From NCBI RefSeq assembly GCF_002366715.1, contig NZ_DFBS01000021.1:28593-92592 (forward strand): a stretch of DNA of 64,000 bases. Reading direction: 5' to 3'. The notes beneath the pieces were generated by a model. That model worked only from the letters and a program-made list of their open reading frames with translations. It was not told where the DNA came from and did not search any database. Made by a program: the position numbers and the translations under genes. Positions within the stretch are counted from its first letter, which is position 1; the number at the start of each line of letters is the position of its first letter. This document shows, one piece after another, positions 9,666 through 18,465 of the stretch. The DNA is from Halomonas sp. UBA3074. Lineage in GTDB: Bacteria; Pseudomonadota; Gammaproteobacteria; Pseudomonadales; Halomonadaceae.

Positions 9666-10796
9666 ATGCCATCCACTACTGCGCCAAACGCTAACGGCAA
9701 AGTGATTGTCGGTATGTCCGGCGGCGTTGACTCGTCTGTTTCTGCCCTTCTCCTCATGCAGCAAGGCTATGAGGTCGAGGGTCTGTTCATGAAAAACTGG
9801 GATGAAGACGACGGCACCGAATACTGTACGGCCAAAGAGGATCTCGCTGACGCCGAGGCGGTTTGCGAAAAGCTGGGCATTAAACTGCATACGGCGAATT
9901 TTGCCGCCGAGTATTGGGATAATGTTTTCGAGCACTTTTTAGCCGAGTACAAAGCGGGCCGTACGCCTAATCCAGACATTCTGTGTAACCGGGAAATCAA
10001 GTTTAAGGTGTTCCTGGAGTACGCTGAAATGTTGGGTGCCGACAAAATTGCCACCGGCCACTATGTTCGCCAGGGCGTACGTAATGGTCGCCCGCGTCTG
10101 CTTAAAGGCCTGGATGGCAATAAAGACCAAAGCTACTTTCTGCACGCCGTGCCGGAAGCCGCCATCGCACGCACTCTTTTTCCCGTAGGCGAGCTGGAGA
10201 AGCCCGCCGTGCGCGCCTTGGCAGAACAGCACGACTTGATCACCGCCAAGAAAAAAGACTCCACCGGTATCTGCTTTATCGGCGAACGGCGCTTTCGCGA
10301 CTTCTTGCAGCAGTACCTGCCCGCCCAGCCCGGTAAAATCGAAACACCGGATGGCGATGTGATCGGCGAGCATATGGGGCTGATGTACTACACCCTAGGC
10401 CAGCGTCAGGGCCTTGGCATTGGCGGGCTTGCCAATTACTCGGAAGAGCCCTGGTACGTGGCGGCGAAAGATCTCGATCGCAACGTGCTGATCGCGGTAC
10501 AGGGCAAGCATGACCAGCTCCTCTACTCGGACACCCTAGCCACCGAGGCGATGGACTGGGTAGCGGGCGAGCCGCCGGTTCAGCAGGGCCGCTTTACCGC
10601 CAAGACGCGTTACCGCCAAAGTGACTGCGGCTGTGAAATACGCACGCTGCCCGACGGCGGCGTAGAGGTCACCTTCGATGATCCACAGTGGGCGGTCACG
10701 CCTGGCCAGTCGCTAGTACTTTACGATGGCGACATTTGCCTGGGTGGCGGCGTAATACGCGCCACCTGGAAGAAAGCCGCGGAGGCTGCTGCATGA
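9666..10796 (+). CDS. mnmA: tRNA-specific 2-thiouridylase MnmA
   Basis: The 376-aa enzyme makes s2U34 in tRNA(Lys/Glu/Gln) using sulfur relayed through TusE. It has the PP-loop VIVGMSGGVDSSVSALLL, the KNWDEDD segment, the first catalytic cysteine in NPDILCNREIKF and the second in KDSTGICFIGERRFRDF. The C-terminal beta-barrel contains PWYVAAKDLDRNVL and RQSDCGCEIRTL. Start: TGAGG is followed by ATGCTTATG; the second ATG has correct spacing, while the first overlaps the ribosome-binding site. The stop overlaps the hflD start by 4 bases. Confidence 0.97.
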   Translation: MPSTTAPNANGKVIVGMSGGVDSSVSALLLMQQGYEVEGLFMKNWDEDDGTEYCTAKEDLADAEAVCEKLGIKLHTANFAAEYWDNVFEHFLAEYKAGRTPNPDILCNREIKFKVFLEYAEMLGADKIATGHYVRQGVRNGRPRLLKGLDGNKDQSYFLHAVPEAAIARTLFPVGELEKPAVRALAEQHDLITAKKKDSTGICFIGERRFRDFLQQYLPAQPGKIETPDGDVIGEHMGLMYYTLGQRQGLGIGGLANYSEEPWYVAAKDLDRNVLIAVQGKHDQLLYSDTLATEAMDWVAGEPPVQQGRFTAKTRYRQSDCGCEIRTLPDGGVEVTFDDPQWAVTPGQSLVLYDGDICLGGGVIRATWKKAAEAAA

Positions 10797-11434
10797 ATCC
10801 TACCACCCCGATTCATCGCGCCCCCGATTCTCCGGCGGCCCGCCAAGCACTTGCCCTGGCGGGCGTGTTTCAAGCCGCCAGCCTGGTCGATGAGCTGGCC
10901 CGCACCGGCCAGGTCGATACCCGCGCCTGGGAAACGCTGATCGAGGCGACCGTGGATACCAACCCGGAAAGCTTCGAGGCGATTTATGGCGGGCACCCCA
11001 ACAACCTGCGCCGCGGCCTGGACACCTTGGAAGCCCTGGTGGGTCGCAAGCAGGCGAACCCGGTAGTGCTGCGCTACGGCTTTTCGCTGCTGATGCTGAT
11101 GAACAAGCTGCGTACCAACACCGACATGATGGACTCACTGGGCCAGAAGCTAACCCGTATTCAGGGGCAGGCCGAGCACTTCGGCACTACTCATGAAAAC
11201 GTGGTGGCCAGCCTCGGGGAAGCGTACCAAGAGACGATCTCCACCTTTAAAACCCGCATTGTGGTGCAGGGTGATCCATCACTGCTGCAGAGTCGCATGA
11301 TGCCCGAGCGTGTTCGCGCCTGCTTAATGGCCGGGATTCGCTTTGGCTTATTGTGGCACCAGCAAGGCGGACGCCGCTGGAAGCTGGTCTTCCAGCGCAA
11401 AGCGCTACGCCGGGCACTGGATAGCCTCAACTAG
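10793..11434 (+). CDS. hflD: High frequency lysogenization protein HflD homologue
   Basis: The 213-aa predicted helical protein matches HflD (YcfC), a membrane-associated protein in E. coli best known for affecting lambda CII. Recognisable family stretches are ALALAGVFQAASLVDELARTG, LIEATVDTNPESFEAIYGG, LRRGLDTLEAL and the C-terminal MPERVRACLMAGIRFGLLWHQQGGRRWKL. The ATG overlaps the mnmA stop (ATGA) and GGAGG lies 7 bases upstream. The mnmA-hflD-purB order is conserved in gammaproteobacteria. Its cellular role outside lambda infection is not settled. Confidence 0.93.
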   Translation: MNPTTPIHRAPDSPAARQALALAGVFQAASLVDELARTGQVDTRAWETLIEATVDTNPESFEAIYGGHPNNLRRGLDTLEALVGRKQANPVVLRYGFSLLMLMNKLRTNTDMMDSLGQKLTRIQGQAEHFGTTHENVVASLGEAYQETISTFKTRIVVQGDPSLLQSRMMPERVRACLMAGIRFGLLWHQQGGRRWKLVFQRKALRRALDSLN

Positions 11435-11529
11435 CCGATAACTGAATCGGCTACTTGGCGCTCGACTGACCTCTTCGCAATTAACGTGCTCTTGACTCAT
11501 TTTCTTTCGAACTTCTTGGAAACGATGCC

Positions 11530-12915
11530 ATGCAACTCTCCGCTTTGACCGCCCTTTCCCCCGTTGACGGCCGCTACGCCTCTAAAGCTGCTGCCCTGCG
11601 CGAACACTTCAGCGAATTCGGCCTGATTCGCGCCCGTGTGATTGTGGAAGTTCGCTGGCTGCAGCGCTTGGCCGAGCACACGAAAATCGTCGAAGTACCG
11701 CCTCTCTCTGCTGAAGCGACGGCGTTTCTTGAGCAGTTGATTCGTGAGTTTTCGATTGCCGATGCCGAGCGGATCAAAGAGATCGAGCGCACTACCAATC
11801 ACGATGTCAAAGCGGTCGAGTATTTCTTAAAAGAGAAGATTGCGGGTCAAGCCGAACTGCATGCTGTCACTGAGTTCATTCACTTTGCCTGCACCAGCGA
11901 AGATATCAACAACCTCTCCTACGGCGTGATGCTCAGCGACGGCCTTAACGCCATGCTGCCCACCATGCACGAAGTGGCTGATGAAATTGCCAAGCTGGCG
12001 ATTGCCCATGCCGCCCAGCCGATGCTCTCGCGCACCCATGGTCAAACGGCAACCCCGACGACCTTAGGCAAGGAAATGGCCAACGTCGCTTACCGTCTTA
12101 AGCGCCAGCTCAAGCAAATTGAAGCGGTGGAAGTGCTCGGCAAAATCAATGGCGCCGTGGGCAACTACAATGCCCACCTGACGACTTACCCAGAGATCGA
12201 CTGGGAAGCCAATGCGCGCACCTTCGTGGAAGGTTTGGGGCTAACGTTCAACCCCTACACCACTCAGATTGAGCCCCACGACTATATCGCCGAACTGTTC
12301 GATGCCATTTGCCGCTTCAATACGATTCTGATCGACTTCGATCGCGACGTATGGGGTTACATCTCGCTGGGCTACTTTAAACAGCGCACGGTCGAGGGCG
12401 AGATTGGCTCCTCCACGATGCCGCATAAAGTTAACCCAATCGATTTTGAGAACTCCGAGGGCAACCTGGGCTTGGCCAATGCTGTGCTTAGCCACCTGGC
12501 GCAAAAGCTGCCGATTTCCCGCTGGCAGCGTGACCTCACCGACTCCACCGTGCTGCGTAATCTGGGTGTCGGTTTGGCATACGGCCTGATTGCCTACCAC
12601 GCCAGCCTGAAAGGTATCAGCAAGCTCGAAGCCAACCCTGAGCGTTTAGACGCTGACCTGGATAACAGCTGGGAAGTGCTCGCTGAACCGATTCAAACGG
12701 TAATGCGTCGCTACGGTATCGAGAAGCCCTATGAAAAACTCAAGCAGTTGACCCGCGGCAAGCGGATTGACCAGGCGGGCTTTGCAGCGTTTATCGATAC
12801 CCTTGAACTGCCCAGCGATGTTAAAACGGAACTGAAAGCACTCTCGCCCGCCAACTATATTGGTAACGCCCAGGCGCAAGCGGAAGCACTCACACGACAG
12901 CTAAACGCTCTATAA
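11530..12915 (+). CDS. purB: Adenylosuccinate lyase
   Basis: The 461-aa fumarase/aspartase-superfamily enzyme removes fumarate from SAICAR and from adenylosuccinate in purine synthesis. The superfamily signature GSSTMPHKVNPIDFENSEGN is present. So are TNHDVKAVEYFLKEKI, FIHFACTSEDINNLSYGVML and the catalytic-His region LSRTHGQTATPTTLGKEMANV. The length equals E. coli PurB (456 aa). A 95-bp gap with a 7-bp inverted repeat (11433-11439/11446-11452) separates it from hflD. In E. coli phoPQ sits between purB and roxA; here roxA follows directly. Confidence 0.97.
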   Translation: MQLSALTALSPVDGRYASKAAALREHFSEFGLIRARVIVEVRWLQRLAEHTKIVEVPPLSAEATAFLEQLIREFSIADAERIKEIERTTNHDVKAVEYFLKEKIAGQAELHAVTEFIHFACTSEDINNLSYGVMLSDGLNAMLPTMHEVADEIAKLAIAHAAQPMLSRTHGQTATPTTLGKEMANVAYRLKRQLKQIEAVEVLGKINGAVGNYNAHLTTYPEIDWEANARTFVEGLGLTFNPYTTQIEPHDYIAELFDAICRFNTILIDFDRDVWGYISLGYFKQRTVEGEIGSSTMPHKVNPIDFENSEGNLGLANAVLSHLAQKLPISRWQRDLTDSTVLRNLGVGLAYGLIAYHASLKGISKLEANPERLDADLDNSWEVLAEPIQTVMRRYGIEKPYEKLKQLTRGKRIDQAGFAAFIDTLELPSDVKTELKALSPANYIGNAQAQAEALTRQLNAL

Positions 12916-12950
12916 TTTCAATTGCTGTGACCACGACACCAGGATACGCC

Positions 12951-14141
12951 ATGAACCATCACGATAAGCCGCTAACCCTGCTGGGCGATCTTACCGCCGC
13001 AGACTTTCTGGCCAATTATTGGCAGCAAAAGCCGCTACTGATTCGTGGCGCGATGCCAGATTTCATTAGCCCCATCGAGGCGGATGAACTGGCGGGCCTC
13101 GCCTGCGAGCCTGGTGTAGAGGCGCGTTTGGTAGAGGAAGAAGGCTCCGATGGACCCTGGCAGGTCTCTCATGGACCTTTCGATGAAGCCACTTTCGAGC
13201 GGTTGCCGGAAACCAACTGGAGCCTTCTCGTTCAGGCGGTCGACCATTATGTGCCGGCCGTCGCTGCGCTTATGGACGAGTTCGACTTCCTGCCACGCTG
13301 GCGGTTAGACGACGTCATGATCAGTTACGCCCCTCCTGGCGGCAACGTAGGCGCGCACATTGATCAATACGATGTCTTTCTGCTTCAGGCAAGCGGCCAT
13401 CGTCGCTGGCAATTGGGCGGCAAGCTCACGGAAGATGCGCCCATCATTGCCGGTATCGATCTGCGTATTCTGAAAGAATTCACCGTAGAGCCGGATTCCG
13501 ACTGGGTGCTAGAGCCCGGCGACATGCTGTATCTTCCCCCCGGCTGGGCGCATCACGGCGTGAGCCAAAGCGATGACTGCATGACCATCTCAATTGGTTT
13601 CCGCGCCCCTTCTGCCGATGAGGCGATCACCTCCTATGCGGATTATTTGGGCGAGCAACTGCCTGCCTCACAGCGTTATAGCGATGCAGGCATGGCGCCT
13701 GCCGAGCAGGCCGGTGAACTGGATGATGCCGCCGTTGAGCGCATGCGCCAGTTGATCATGTCGACGCTGGATAACCCGACACAAGTTGCCCAGTGGTTTG
13801 GCCGGGTGATGACCCAGCCAAAATATGTCGATCAAGTAGTACCGCTTGAAACACCGCTAACCGAAGCCGCGCTTGTTGCTCAACTACAAGAAGGCGAGCC
13901 GCTTTACCATATGCCCGGCTCGCGCTTTGCGTGGCGCCGGGATGCGGGCACCACCACACTGTTTGTGGATGGCGATGGGCATGCTTGTTCAACCGAATTA
14001 GCCAAACGCCTGGCCGACACCACCCCTCTCTACGCTGAAGACCTGGAGATTGACGGTGCCGCAGCGCTTATTACCCAGCTGGTTAACACCGGCAGCTTGG
14101 GCTTTATGGGCGATGAGGGTGAGGACGACGAGGCGTATTAA
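12951..14141 (+). CDS. roxA: 50S ribosomal protein L16 arginine hydroxylase (JmjC/cupin)
   Basis: The 396-aa protein is a 2-oxoglutarate/Fe(II) oxygenase of the RoxA (YcfD) type, which hydroxylates an arginine of ribosomal protein L16. The metal triad is visible: H136 and D138 in GGNVGAHIDQYDVFLLQ, and the distal His (about H201) in MLYLPPGWAHHGVS. The family start FLANYWQQKPLLIRGA is present. A C-terminal winged-helix-like domain follows residue 280. I chose the ATG at 12951, with CCAGGA 6 bases upstream; the frame also opens at a GTG at 12927. It is joined to the next gene by a TAATG overlap. Confidence 0.93.
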   Translation: MNHHDKPLTLLGDLTAADFLANYWQQKPLLIRGAMPDFISPIEADELAGLACEPGVEARLVEEEGSDGPWQVSHGPFDEATFERLPETNWSLLVQAVDHYVPAVAALMDEFDFLPRWRLDDVMISYAPPGGNVGAHIDQYDVFLLQASGHRRWQLGGKLTEDAPIIAGIDLRILKEFTVEPDSDWVLEPGDMLYLPPGWAHHGVSQSDDCMTISIGFRAPSADEAITSYADYLGEQLPASQRYSDAGMAPAEQAGELDDAAVERMRQLIMSTLDNPTQVAQWFGRVMTQPKYVDQVVPLETPLTEAALVAQLQEGEPLYHMPGSRFAWRRDAGTTTLFVDGDGHACSTELAKRLADTTPLYAEDLEIDGAAALITQLVNTGSLGFMGDEGEDDEAY

Positions 14142-14566
14142 TGGCGATTACTCAGATTAGTAATGGCGATTGGGAAACACTTGGCCCAGCGGCTAGCGAG
14201 ATTCGTCGCAAGGTGTTTATCAATGAGCAGAACGTGCCACAGGAAGAAGAGTGGGACGGACTGGATACTGAGTGCCTGCACTTTCTCGCCATGCTTGATG
14301 GGCAGCCAGTGGGCACCGCACGCCTGCTGCCCGATGCCCACATTGGCCGTGTCGCGGTGCTGGCTAACGCCCGTGGCACCGGTATTGGCGTACTGCTAAT
14401 GCAGGCAGCGATCGAGGCGGCACGCCAGGCGGGGCACCCCCAAGTGGTTCTTAGTGCCCAGGTACACGCATTGGCATTTTATGAACGATTAGGCTTTATC
14501 GCCCACGGCGATGAGTTTATGGACGCGGGCATTCCTCATCGAGAAATGACGCTCTCGCTCGACTAA
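14141..14566 (+). CDS. GNAT family N-acetyltransferase
   Basis: The 141-aa protein has the GNAT fold. The N-terminal EIRRKVFINEQNVPQEEEWDG is typical of the ElaA/YjcF-like branch. Motif A is IGRVAVLANARGTGIGVLLMQ with acetyl-CoA contact residues R/G-x-G-x-G. Motif B is LSAQVHALAFYERLGF. The start shares bases with the roxA stop (TAATG), implying coupling. The substrate is unknown. A strong terminator follows 21 bases downstream. Confidence 0.88.
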   Translation: MAITQISNGDWETLGPAASEIRRKVFINEQNVPQEEEWDGLDTECLHFLAMLDGQPVGTARLLPDAHIGRVAVLANARGTGIGVLLMQAAIEAARQAGHPQVVLSAQVHALAFYERLGFIAHGDEFMDAGIPHREMTLSLD

Positions 14567-14587
14567 CAAGCCAACCTGAAGATCTCT

Positions 14588-14612
14588 AGCACTGTCTCGG
14601 CAGTGCTTTTTT
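14588..14612 (+). terminator. Rho-independent terminator after roxA-GNAT
   Basis: AGCACTG, loop TCTCGG, CAGTGCT, then six T residues. It closes the roxA-GNAT transcription unit. Confidence 0.92.
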
Positions 14613-14804
14613 ATGCGCTTTTGCCCCATCTTGACGAAAAACGACTACACAAACCCTCCCTTCCTCTACCCCGTTGTCGTCGGGCTACAACCCCCTGTGC
14701 CCCGAAGTGTCAATTGTTGAGTGAGCCATCCTGGTGGATAGTTATTGCATTGCAGCGTTAAGGCGATTTGGTCCATTCACCACACCCACGACGCTGTAGC
14801 AGAG

Positions 14805-14867
14805 GTCTTTAGCCCTGCTGCCTTTCAACGCTAAAACGCTAGGTTGAGAGCCGATTGGGCTAAAGAC
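14805..14867 (+). repeat. Two-tier 63-nt hairpin in the aceA leader
   Basis: The aceA upstream gap (14567-14964, 398 bp) has no gene. Its main feature is an outer 11-bp perfect stem, GTCTTTAGCCC (14805-14815) with GGGCTAAAGAC (14857-14867). An inner 8-bp stem, CTTTCAAC (14822-14829) with GTTGAGAG (14843-14850), has one G-T pair. It ends 97 bases before the aceA start and could be an mRNA leader structure or a solo repeat. Confidence 0.65.
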
Positions 14868-14964
14868 ATAGCCACCCAATGAAATGACGCCAAACACAGC
14901 TTCGCCGAGACAACTGAAGCAACAGCTGGTTTGGGTAACACTCAAGACCAAAGAGGGTAAGCTC

Positions 14965-16563
14965 ATGACAGGACTGCTCGACGATATCAAAGCCATGGCC
15001 CAGCTACGCGAAGCACAAGGCGGTAAGTGGGAAGCCATTAAACCGGAATACGCCGCTCGCATGCGTGCCCAGAACCGCTTCCATACCGGCCTGGACATTG
15101 CGCGCTACACCGCCAAAATCATGCGCGAAGACATGGCGGCTTACGATGCCGATACCGCACAGTACACCCAGTCACTCGGCTGCTGGCATGGCTTTATTGG
15201 CCAACAGAAGCTTATCTCGATCAAAAAGCATTTCGGCACCACCAAGCGGAGCTACCTCTACCTTTCTGGCTGGATGGTGGCCGCGCTGCGCTCCGAGTTC
15301 GGTCCACTGCCCGACCAGTCGATGCACGAAAAGACCTCCGTCGCGGACCTCATCGAAGAGCTCTACACCTTCTTGAAACAAGCCGATGCGTGGGAGCTTA
15401 ACCATCTGTTCCGCGCCCTCGATGAAGCCAAAGAGGCGGGCGACAAATCAAAAGAGCAGGAACTGGTCGCTAAAATCGATAACTATGAGACGCATATCGT
15501 CCCGATCATCGCCGATATCGACGCAGGCTTTGGTAACGCTGAGGCCACCTACCTGCTCGCCAAGAAGTTTATCCAGGCGGGCGCCTGCTGCATCCAGCTG
15601 GAAAACCAAGTTTCCGATGAGAAACAGTGCGGCCACCAGGACGGTAAGGTCACCGTGCCCCATGAAGACTTCCTGGCAAAAATTAACGCCGTACGTTACG
15701 CCTTCCTGGAACTCGGCATCGAAGAGGGCGTCATCGTGGCGCGTACCGACTCACTCGGTGCTGGCTTGACGCAAAAAATTGCCGTCACCAATGAGCCAGG
15801 CGATCTCGGCGATCAGTACAACAGTTTCCTGGATGGCGATGTGATCGAAAACGCCGCCGACATCAATAATGGCGACGTGGTCATCAAGCAAAACGGTAAG
15901 CTGGTGAAACCCAAGCGTCTCGCGTCGGGCCTTTACCAGTTCAAGGCAGGTACCGGCGAAGATCGCGTTATTCTTGACTGCATCACTAGCCTGCAAAACG
16001 GCGCCGATCTGCTATGGATCGAAACCGAAAAGCCCCACGTGGGCCAGATCGCCAGCATGGTTAACCGGATTCGCGATGTCGTGCCGGATGCCAAACTGGT
16101 GTACAACAACTCACCTTCGTTCAACTGGACGCTGAACTTCCGCCAGCAGGTGTTCGATGCGTGGCAGGAAGAGGGTAAGGACGTATCCGCTTACCAGCGT
16201 GACAAGTTGATGAGCGCCGAATACGACAACACCGAGCTTGGCCAGTTGGCCGACGAGTGGACGCGCAACTTCCAGCGCGACTCCTCGCGCGATGCGGGCA
16301 TTTTCCACCACTTGATCACGCTGCCGACCTACCACACCGCCGCCCTTTCTACCGACAACTTGGCAAAAGGCTACTTTGGCGATGAAGGCATGTTGGCCTA
16401 CGTGAAAGAAGTACAGCGGCAGGAAATTCGTCAGGGTATCGCTACGGTTCGTCACCAGGATATGGCGGGATCCAATATCGGCGACGATCATAAAGAGTTC
16501 TTCCATGGCGATGCGGCCCTTAAAGCCGGTGGTAAAGATAACACCATGAATCAATTTGGTTAG
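14965..16563 (+). CDS. aceA: Isocitrate lyase (long, Pseudomonas-type)
   Basis: The 532-aa glyoxylate-shunt enzyme splits isocitrate into succinate and glyoxylate. The active-site loop appears as QVSDEKQCGHQDGKVTVPHE with the catalytic Cys in KQCGH. Other conserved pieces are IVPIIADIDAGFGNAEATYLL, VIVARTDSLGA, YNNSPSFNWTLNF and RHQDMAGSNIGDDHKEFF. The length matches the 531-aa P. aeruginosa type, not the 434-aa E. coli type. The ATG at 14965 follows GAGGGTAAGCTC; the open frame begins at 14884 but the extra 27 residues do not look family-like. Confidence 0.97.
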   Translation: MTGLLDDIKAMAQLREAQGGKWEAIKPEYAARMRAQNRFHTGLDIARYTAKIMREDMAAYDADTAQYTQSLGCWHGFIGQQKLISIKKHFGTTKRSYLYLSGWMVAALRSEFGPLPDQSMHEKTSVADLIEELYTFLKQADAWELNHLFRALDEAKEAGDKSKEQELVAKIDNYETHIVPIIADIDAGFGNAEATYLLAKKFIQAGACCIQLENQVSDEKQCGHQDGKVTVPHEDFLAKINAVRYAFLELGIEEGVIVARTDSLGAGLTQKIAVTNEPGDLGDQYNSFLDGDVIENAADINNGDVVIKQNGKLVKPKRLASGLYQFKAGTGEDRVILDCITSLQNGADLLWIETEKPHVGQIASMVNRIRDVVPDAKLVYNNSPSFNWTLNFRQQVFDAWQEEGKDVSAYQRDKLMSAEYDNTELGQLADEWTRNFQRDSSRDAGIFHHLITLPTYHTAALSTDNLAKGYFGDEGMLAYVKEVQRQEIRQGIATVRHQDMAGSNIGDDHKEFFHGDAALKAGGKDNTMNQFG

Positions 16564-16594
16564 TAAGCACTAGCGTTACCGTCTGATCCCTGCA

Positions 16595-16620
16595 CAGGAG
16601 GCCTCGCGGCCTCCTGTTTT
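16595..16620 (+). terminator. Rho-independent terminator of aceA
   Basis: CAGGAGGCC, loop TCGC, GGCCTCCTG, then TTTTG. The rest of the 319-bp gap to the next gene shows no further coding signal; it should hold the promoter of the lipoprotein gene. Confidence 0.9.
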
Positions 16621-16882
16621 GTTTCGCCAGGGTATTTGCACACTGTTTTCTCAATACGCTGTTACACTCTGCGCTATGATCGTGGTTACGATGTTTCGTG
16701 ACTACTTTGTTGTCAGCATTGACCTTTTCCATCGATTGCTGGTCAAAACGGGTTACATCAGCTATCTTTAGCGAACACCGTTCTATAACTACCATCGTGC
16801 TTCACTTTGCCGCTTGAAGGCGGCGGTGCGTACGATCGTTAATTCAGTAGACACTTTTTCAATAGGCACTCTGGAGGTTTTA

Positions 16883-17353
16883 ATGAAACGTCTTCTTCTA
16901 CCGGCTGTCGCTTTAAGTATTCTCACGCTGGCTGGGTGTGCTAACACCTCGGGATACTCGGGTGATGTCTATCGCGGCAACCAAGCAAAAACCGGCCAAA
17001 GCGTTGCTTACGGCACTATCGTGGCAATTCGTCCGGTACAGATTCAAGCCGATAGCCGCGCTGGAGGCCTGCTAGGTAGCGGCGGTGGCGCTATCATCGG
17101 TGGCCTTCTGGGCAGCCAAGTGGGTGGTGGCTCAGGTCGTCAATTGGCAACTGTCGCTGGTGCGTTAGGCGGTGCCGTCGCCGGTACGGCCGCAGAAGAC
17201 GCCACTAACCGCGTCGATGCTCTGGAAATGGAAATTCGCCGCGATGACGGTACTGACGTGGTCGTGGTTCAACGTGCAGACCGCCAGTTCCAAGCTGGCC
17301 AGCGTGTGCGCTTGATCGGTAACGGTGCCAACATGAGTGTTGCTCCTTACTAA
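16883..17353 (+). CDS. SlyB/Pcp-type outer-membrane lipoprotein, glycine-zipper 2TM
   Basis: The 156-aa protein begins MKRLLLPAVALSILTLAGC, a lipoprotein signal with the lipobox LAGC. A 17-kDa-antigen/glycine-zipper segment follows (GGLLGSGGGAIIGGLLGSQV and ATVAGALGGAVAGTAAED). The C terminus holds EMEIRRDDGTDVVVVQ and FQAGQRVRLI, as in SlyB/Pcp proteins. It is expected in the outer membrane; SlyB is a PhoPQ-regulated envelope stress protein in enterics, but phoPQ is not seen here. CTGGAGG precedes the ATG at 16883. A strong terminator follows. Confidence 0.9.
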   Translation: MKRLLLPAVALSILTLAGCANTSGYSGDVYRGNQAKTGQSVAYGTIVAIRPVQIQADSRAGGLLGSGGGAIIGGLLGSQVGGGSGRQLATVAGALGGAVAGTAAEDATNRVDALEMEIRRDDGTDVVVVQRADRQFQAGQRVRLIGNGANMSVAPY

Positions 17354-17380
17354 GCAACCGCGTTAGCCACACGTAACGCA

Positions 17381-17421
17381 AAAAAGCCCGGCCATCACAT
17401 TCGATGACCGGGCTTTTTTTT
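17381..17421. terminator. Bidirectional terminator between the lipoprotein gene and the 93-aa membrane protein gene
   Basis: A-tract, GCCCGG (17386-17391), ATGACCGGGC arm ending at 17413, then eight T residues. A-rich and T-rich flanks let it serve both converging genes. Confidence 0.92.
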
Positions 17422-17452
17422 ATGGGCTGTACTTCTGATTTTTGCGTGCTAC

Positions 17453-17734
17453 TTAGTGGTGGGTCTTGTTACTTGCCCAACTCGCCAGCGCCATAATGGC
17501 CCAGCCGATAAGGCCCAAGAGCAGTACCACCAACAACATCTCGACGGGTTGAACCAGCGTCGTTGCACCCAGCACTGCCAACGTCAGCACCCATAAGTAG
17601 CGATTACTACCATGGCTTTTCAAAAAACTTGGCAATACTTTATCTAACCCATGACTAACGCCCTTATTCCAACGGTCGTTGACAAAATAAGCAATCAGGC
17701 AAAAGGCAACAAGCCAAATAATCAAGATCGTCAT
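17453..17734 (-). CDS. Small membrane protein of unknown function
   Basis: The 93-aa product has an N-terminal hydrophobic segment (TILIIWLVAFCLIAYFV), a basic middle part (DRWNKGVSHGLDKVLPSFLK) and two more hydrophobic segments (LWVLTLAVLGATTLVQ, MLLVVLLLGLIGWAIMAL). GGAG lies 6 bases before the ATG at 17734; a TTG at 17746 overlaps that site. I do not recognise the family. It stands alone between two terminators and is convergent with the lipoprotein gene. Confidence 0.7.
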   Translation of the reverse strand: MTILIIWLVAFCLIAYFVNDRWNKGVSHGLDKVLPSFLKSHGSNRYLWVLTLAVLGATTLVQPVEMLLVVLLLGLIGWAIMALASWASNKTHH

Positions 17735-17910
17735 TGCATGCTCCAAAAGTGATAGCGCAAAGGAAAAAGTGATGGTCGTAGGGTATCCCTGGTCACCCCG
17801 GGGCGCAATACCACCGAAAGTGGTGGGCAGGAAAAAGCGCCGCTACCCCCTGACAAGTCAGCCTACACGCGTTACCATGTTGGGACATGCACTCACCGAA
17901 AGGTTATTCC

Positions 17911-18393
17911 ATGCAAATTGCGCAAAACTCGGTTGTCGCGTTCCACTACACCCTGACTAACGATGCAGGTGAAGTGCTAGACAGTTCTGAAGGCCGCGAG
18001 CCGCTTACCTATCTCCATGGCGCTGGCAACATTATCCCAGGCCTTGAAAAAGAGTTAGAAGGTCGTGCTGCGGGCGAAAAGCTGAACGTTAGCGTCTCTC
18101 CTGAAGAAGGTTACGGCGAGCTGCAAGAGCAGCTAATGCAGGAAGTACCGCGCGACGCGTTTCAGGGCGTTGAAAGCATTGAGCCGGGCATGCAGTTCCA
18201 AGCCCAGACTCAAGGTGGTCCGCTGATGGTTACCGTCAAGAAAGTTGAAGGCGATACGGTCGTTGTCGATGGCAACCACCCGCTGGCCGGCCAGCAGCTC
18301 AACTTTGACGTTGAGATCGCGGAAGTGCGTGAAGCCAGTGCTGAAGAAGTCGAGCACGGCCACGTGCACGGCGAAGGCGGCGTTGAGCACTAA
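17911..18393 (+). CDS. slyD: FKBP-type peptidyl-prolyl isomerase, SlyD-like
   Basis: The 160-aa protein has the SlyD architecture: a split FKBP domain (VVAFHYTLTNDAGEVLDSS, PLTYLHGAGNIIPGLEKEL, VSPEEGYGE) around an inserted chaperone flap (residues about 70-125, QEVPRDAFQGVESIEPGMQF). The tail is short and His/Glu-rich (EEVEHGHVHGEGGVEH), a truncated version of SlyD's metal-binding tail. SlyD supplies nickel for hydrogenase maturation in E. coli; here nikR and the nik operon lie next to it. Start at 17911 because AAAGG lies 8 bases upstream. Confidence 0.92.
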   Translation: MQIAQNSVVAFHYTLTNDAGEVLDSSEGREPLTYLHGAGNIIPGLEKELEGRAAGEKLNVSVSPEEGYGELQEQLMQEVPRDAFQGVESIEPGMQFQAQTQGGPLMVTVKKVEGDTVVVDGNHPLAGQQLNFDVEIAEVREASAEEVEHGHVHGEGGVEH

Positions 18394-18413
18394 GACGCTC
18401 CCGCTACCGATAA

Positions 18414-18443
18414 GAAAAGGTGACCTTCGGGTCACCTTTTTTT
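18414..18443 (+). terminator. Rho-independent terminator of slyD
   Basis: AAAAGGTGACC, loop TTC, GGGTCACCTTTT with a longer T run. It can serve the slyD strand and, through its A-rich flank, nikR on the other strand. Confidence 0.93.
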
Positions 18444-18465
18444 GTGCCCGACTACACTGAGCACC

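Noticed and set aside
11433..11452. Terminator after hflD
   Set aside because: The 7-bp inverted repeat has no T run on the plus strand, so it is not called as a terminator.
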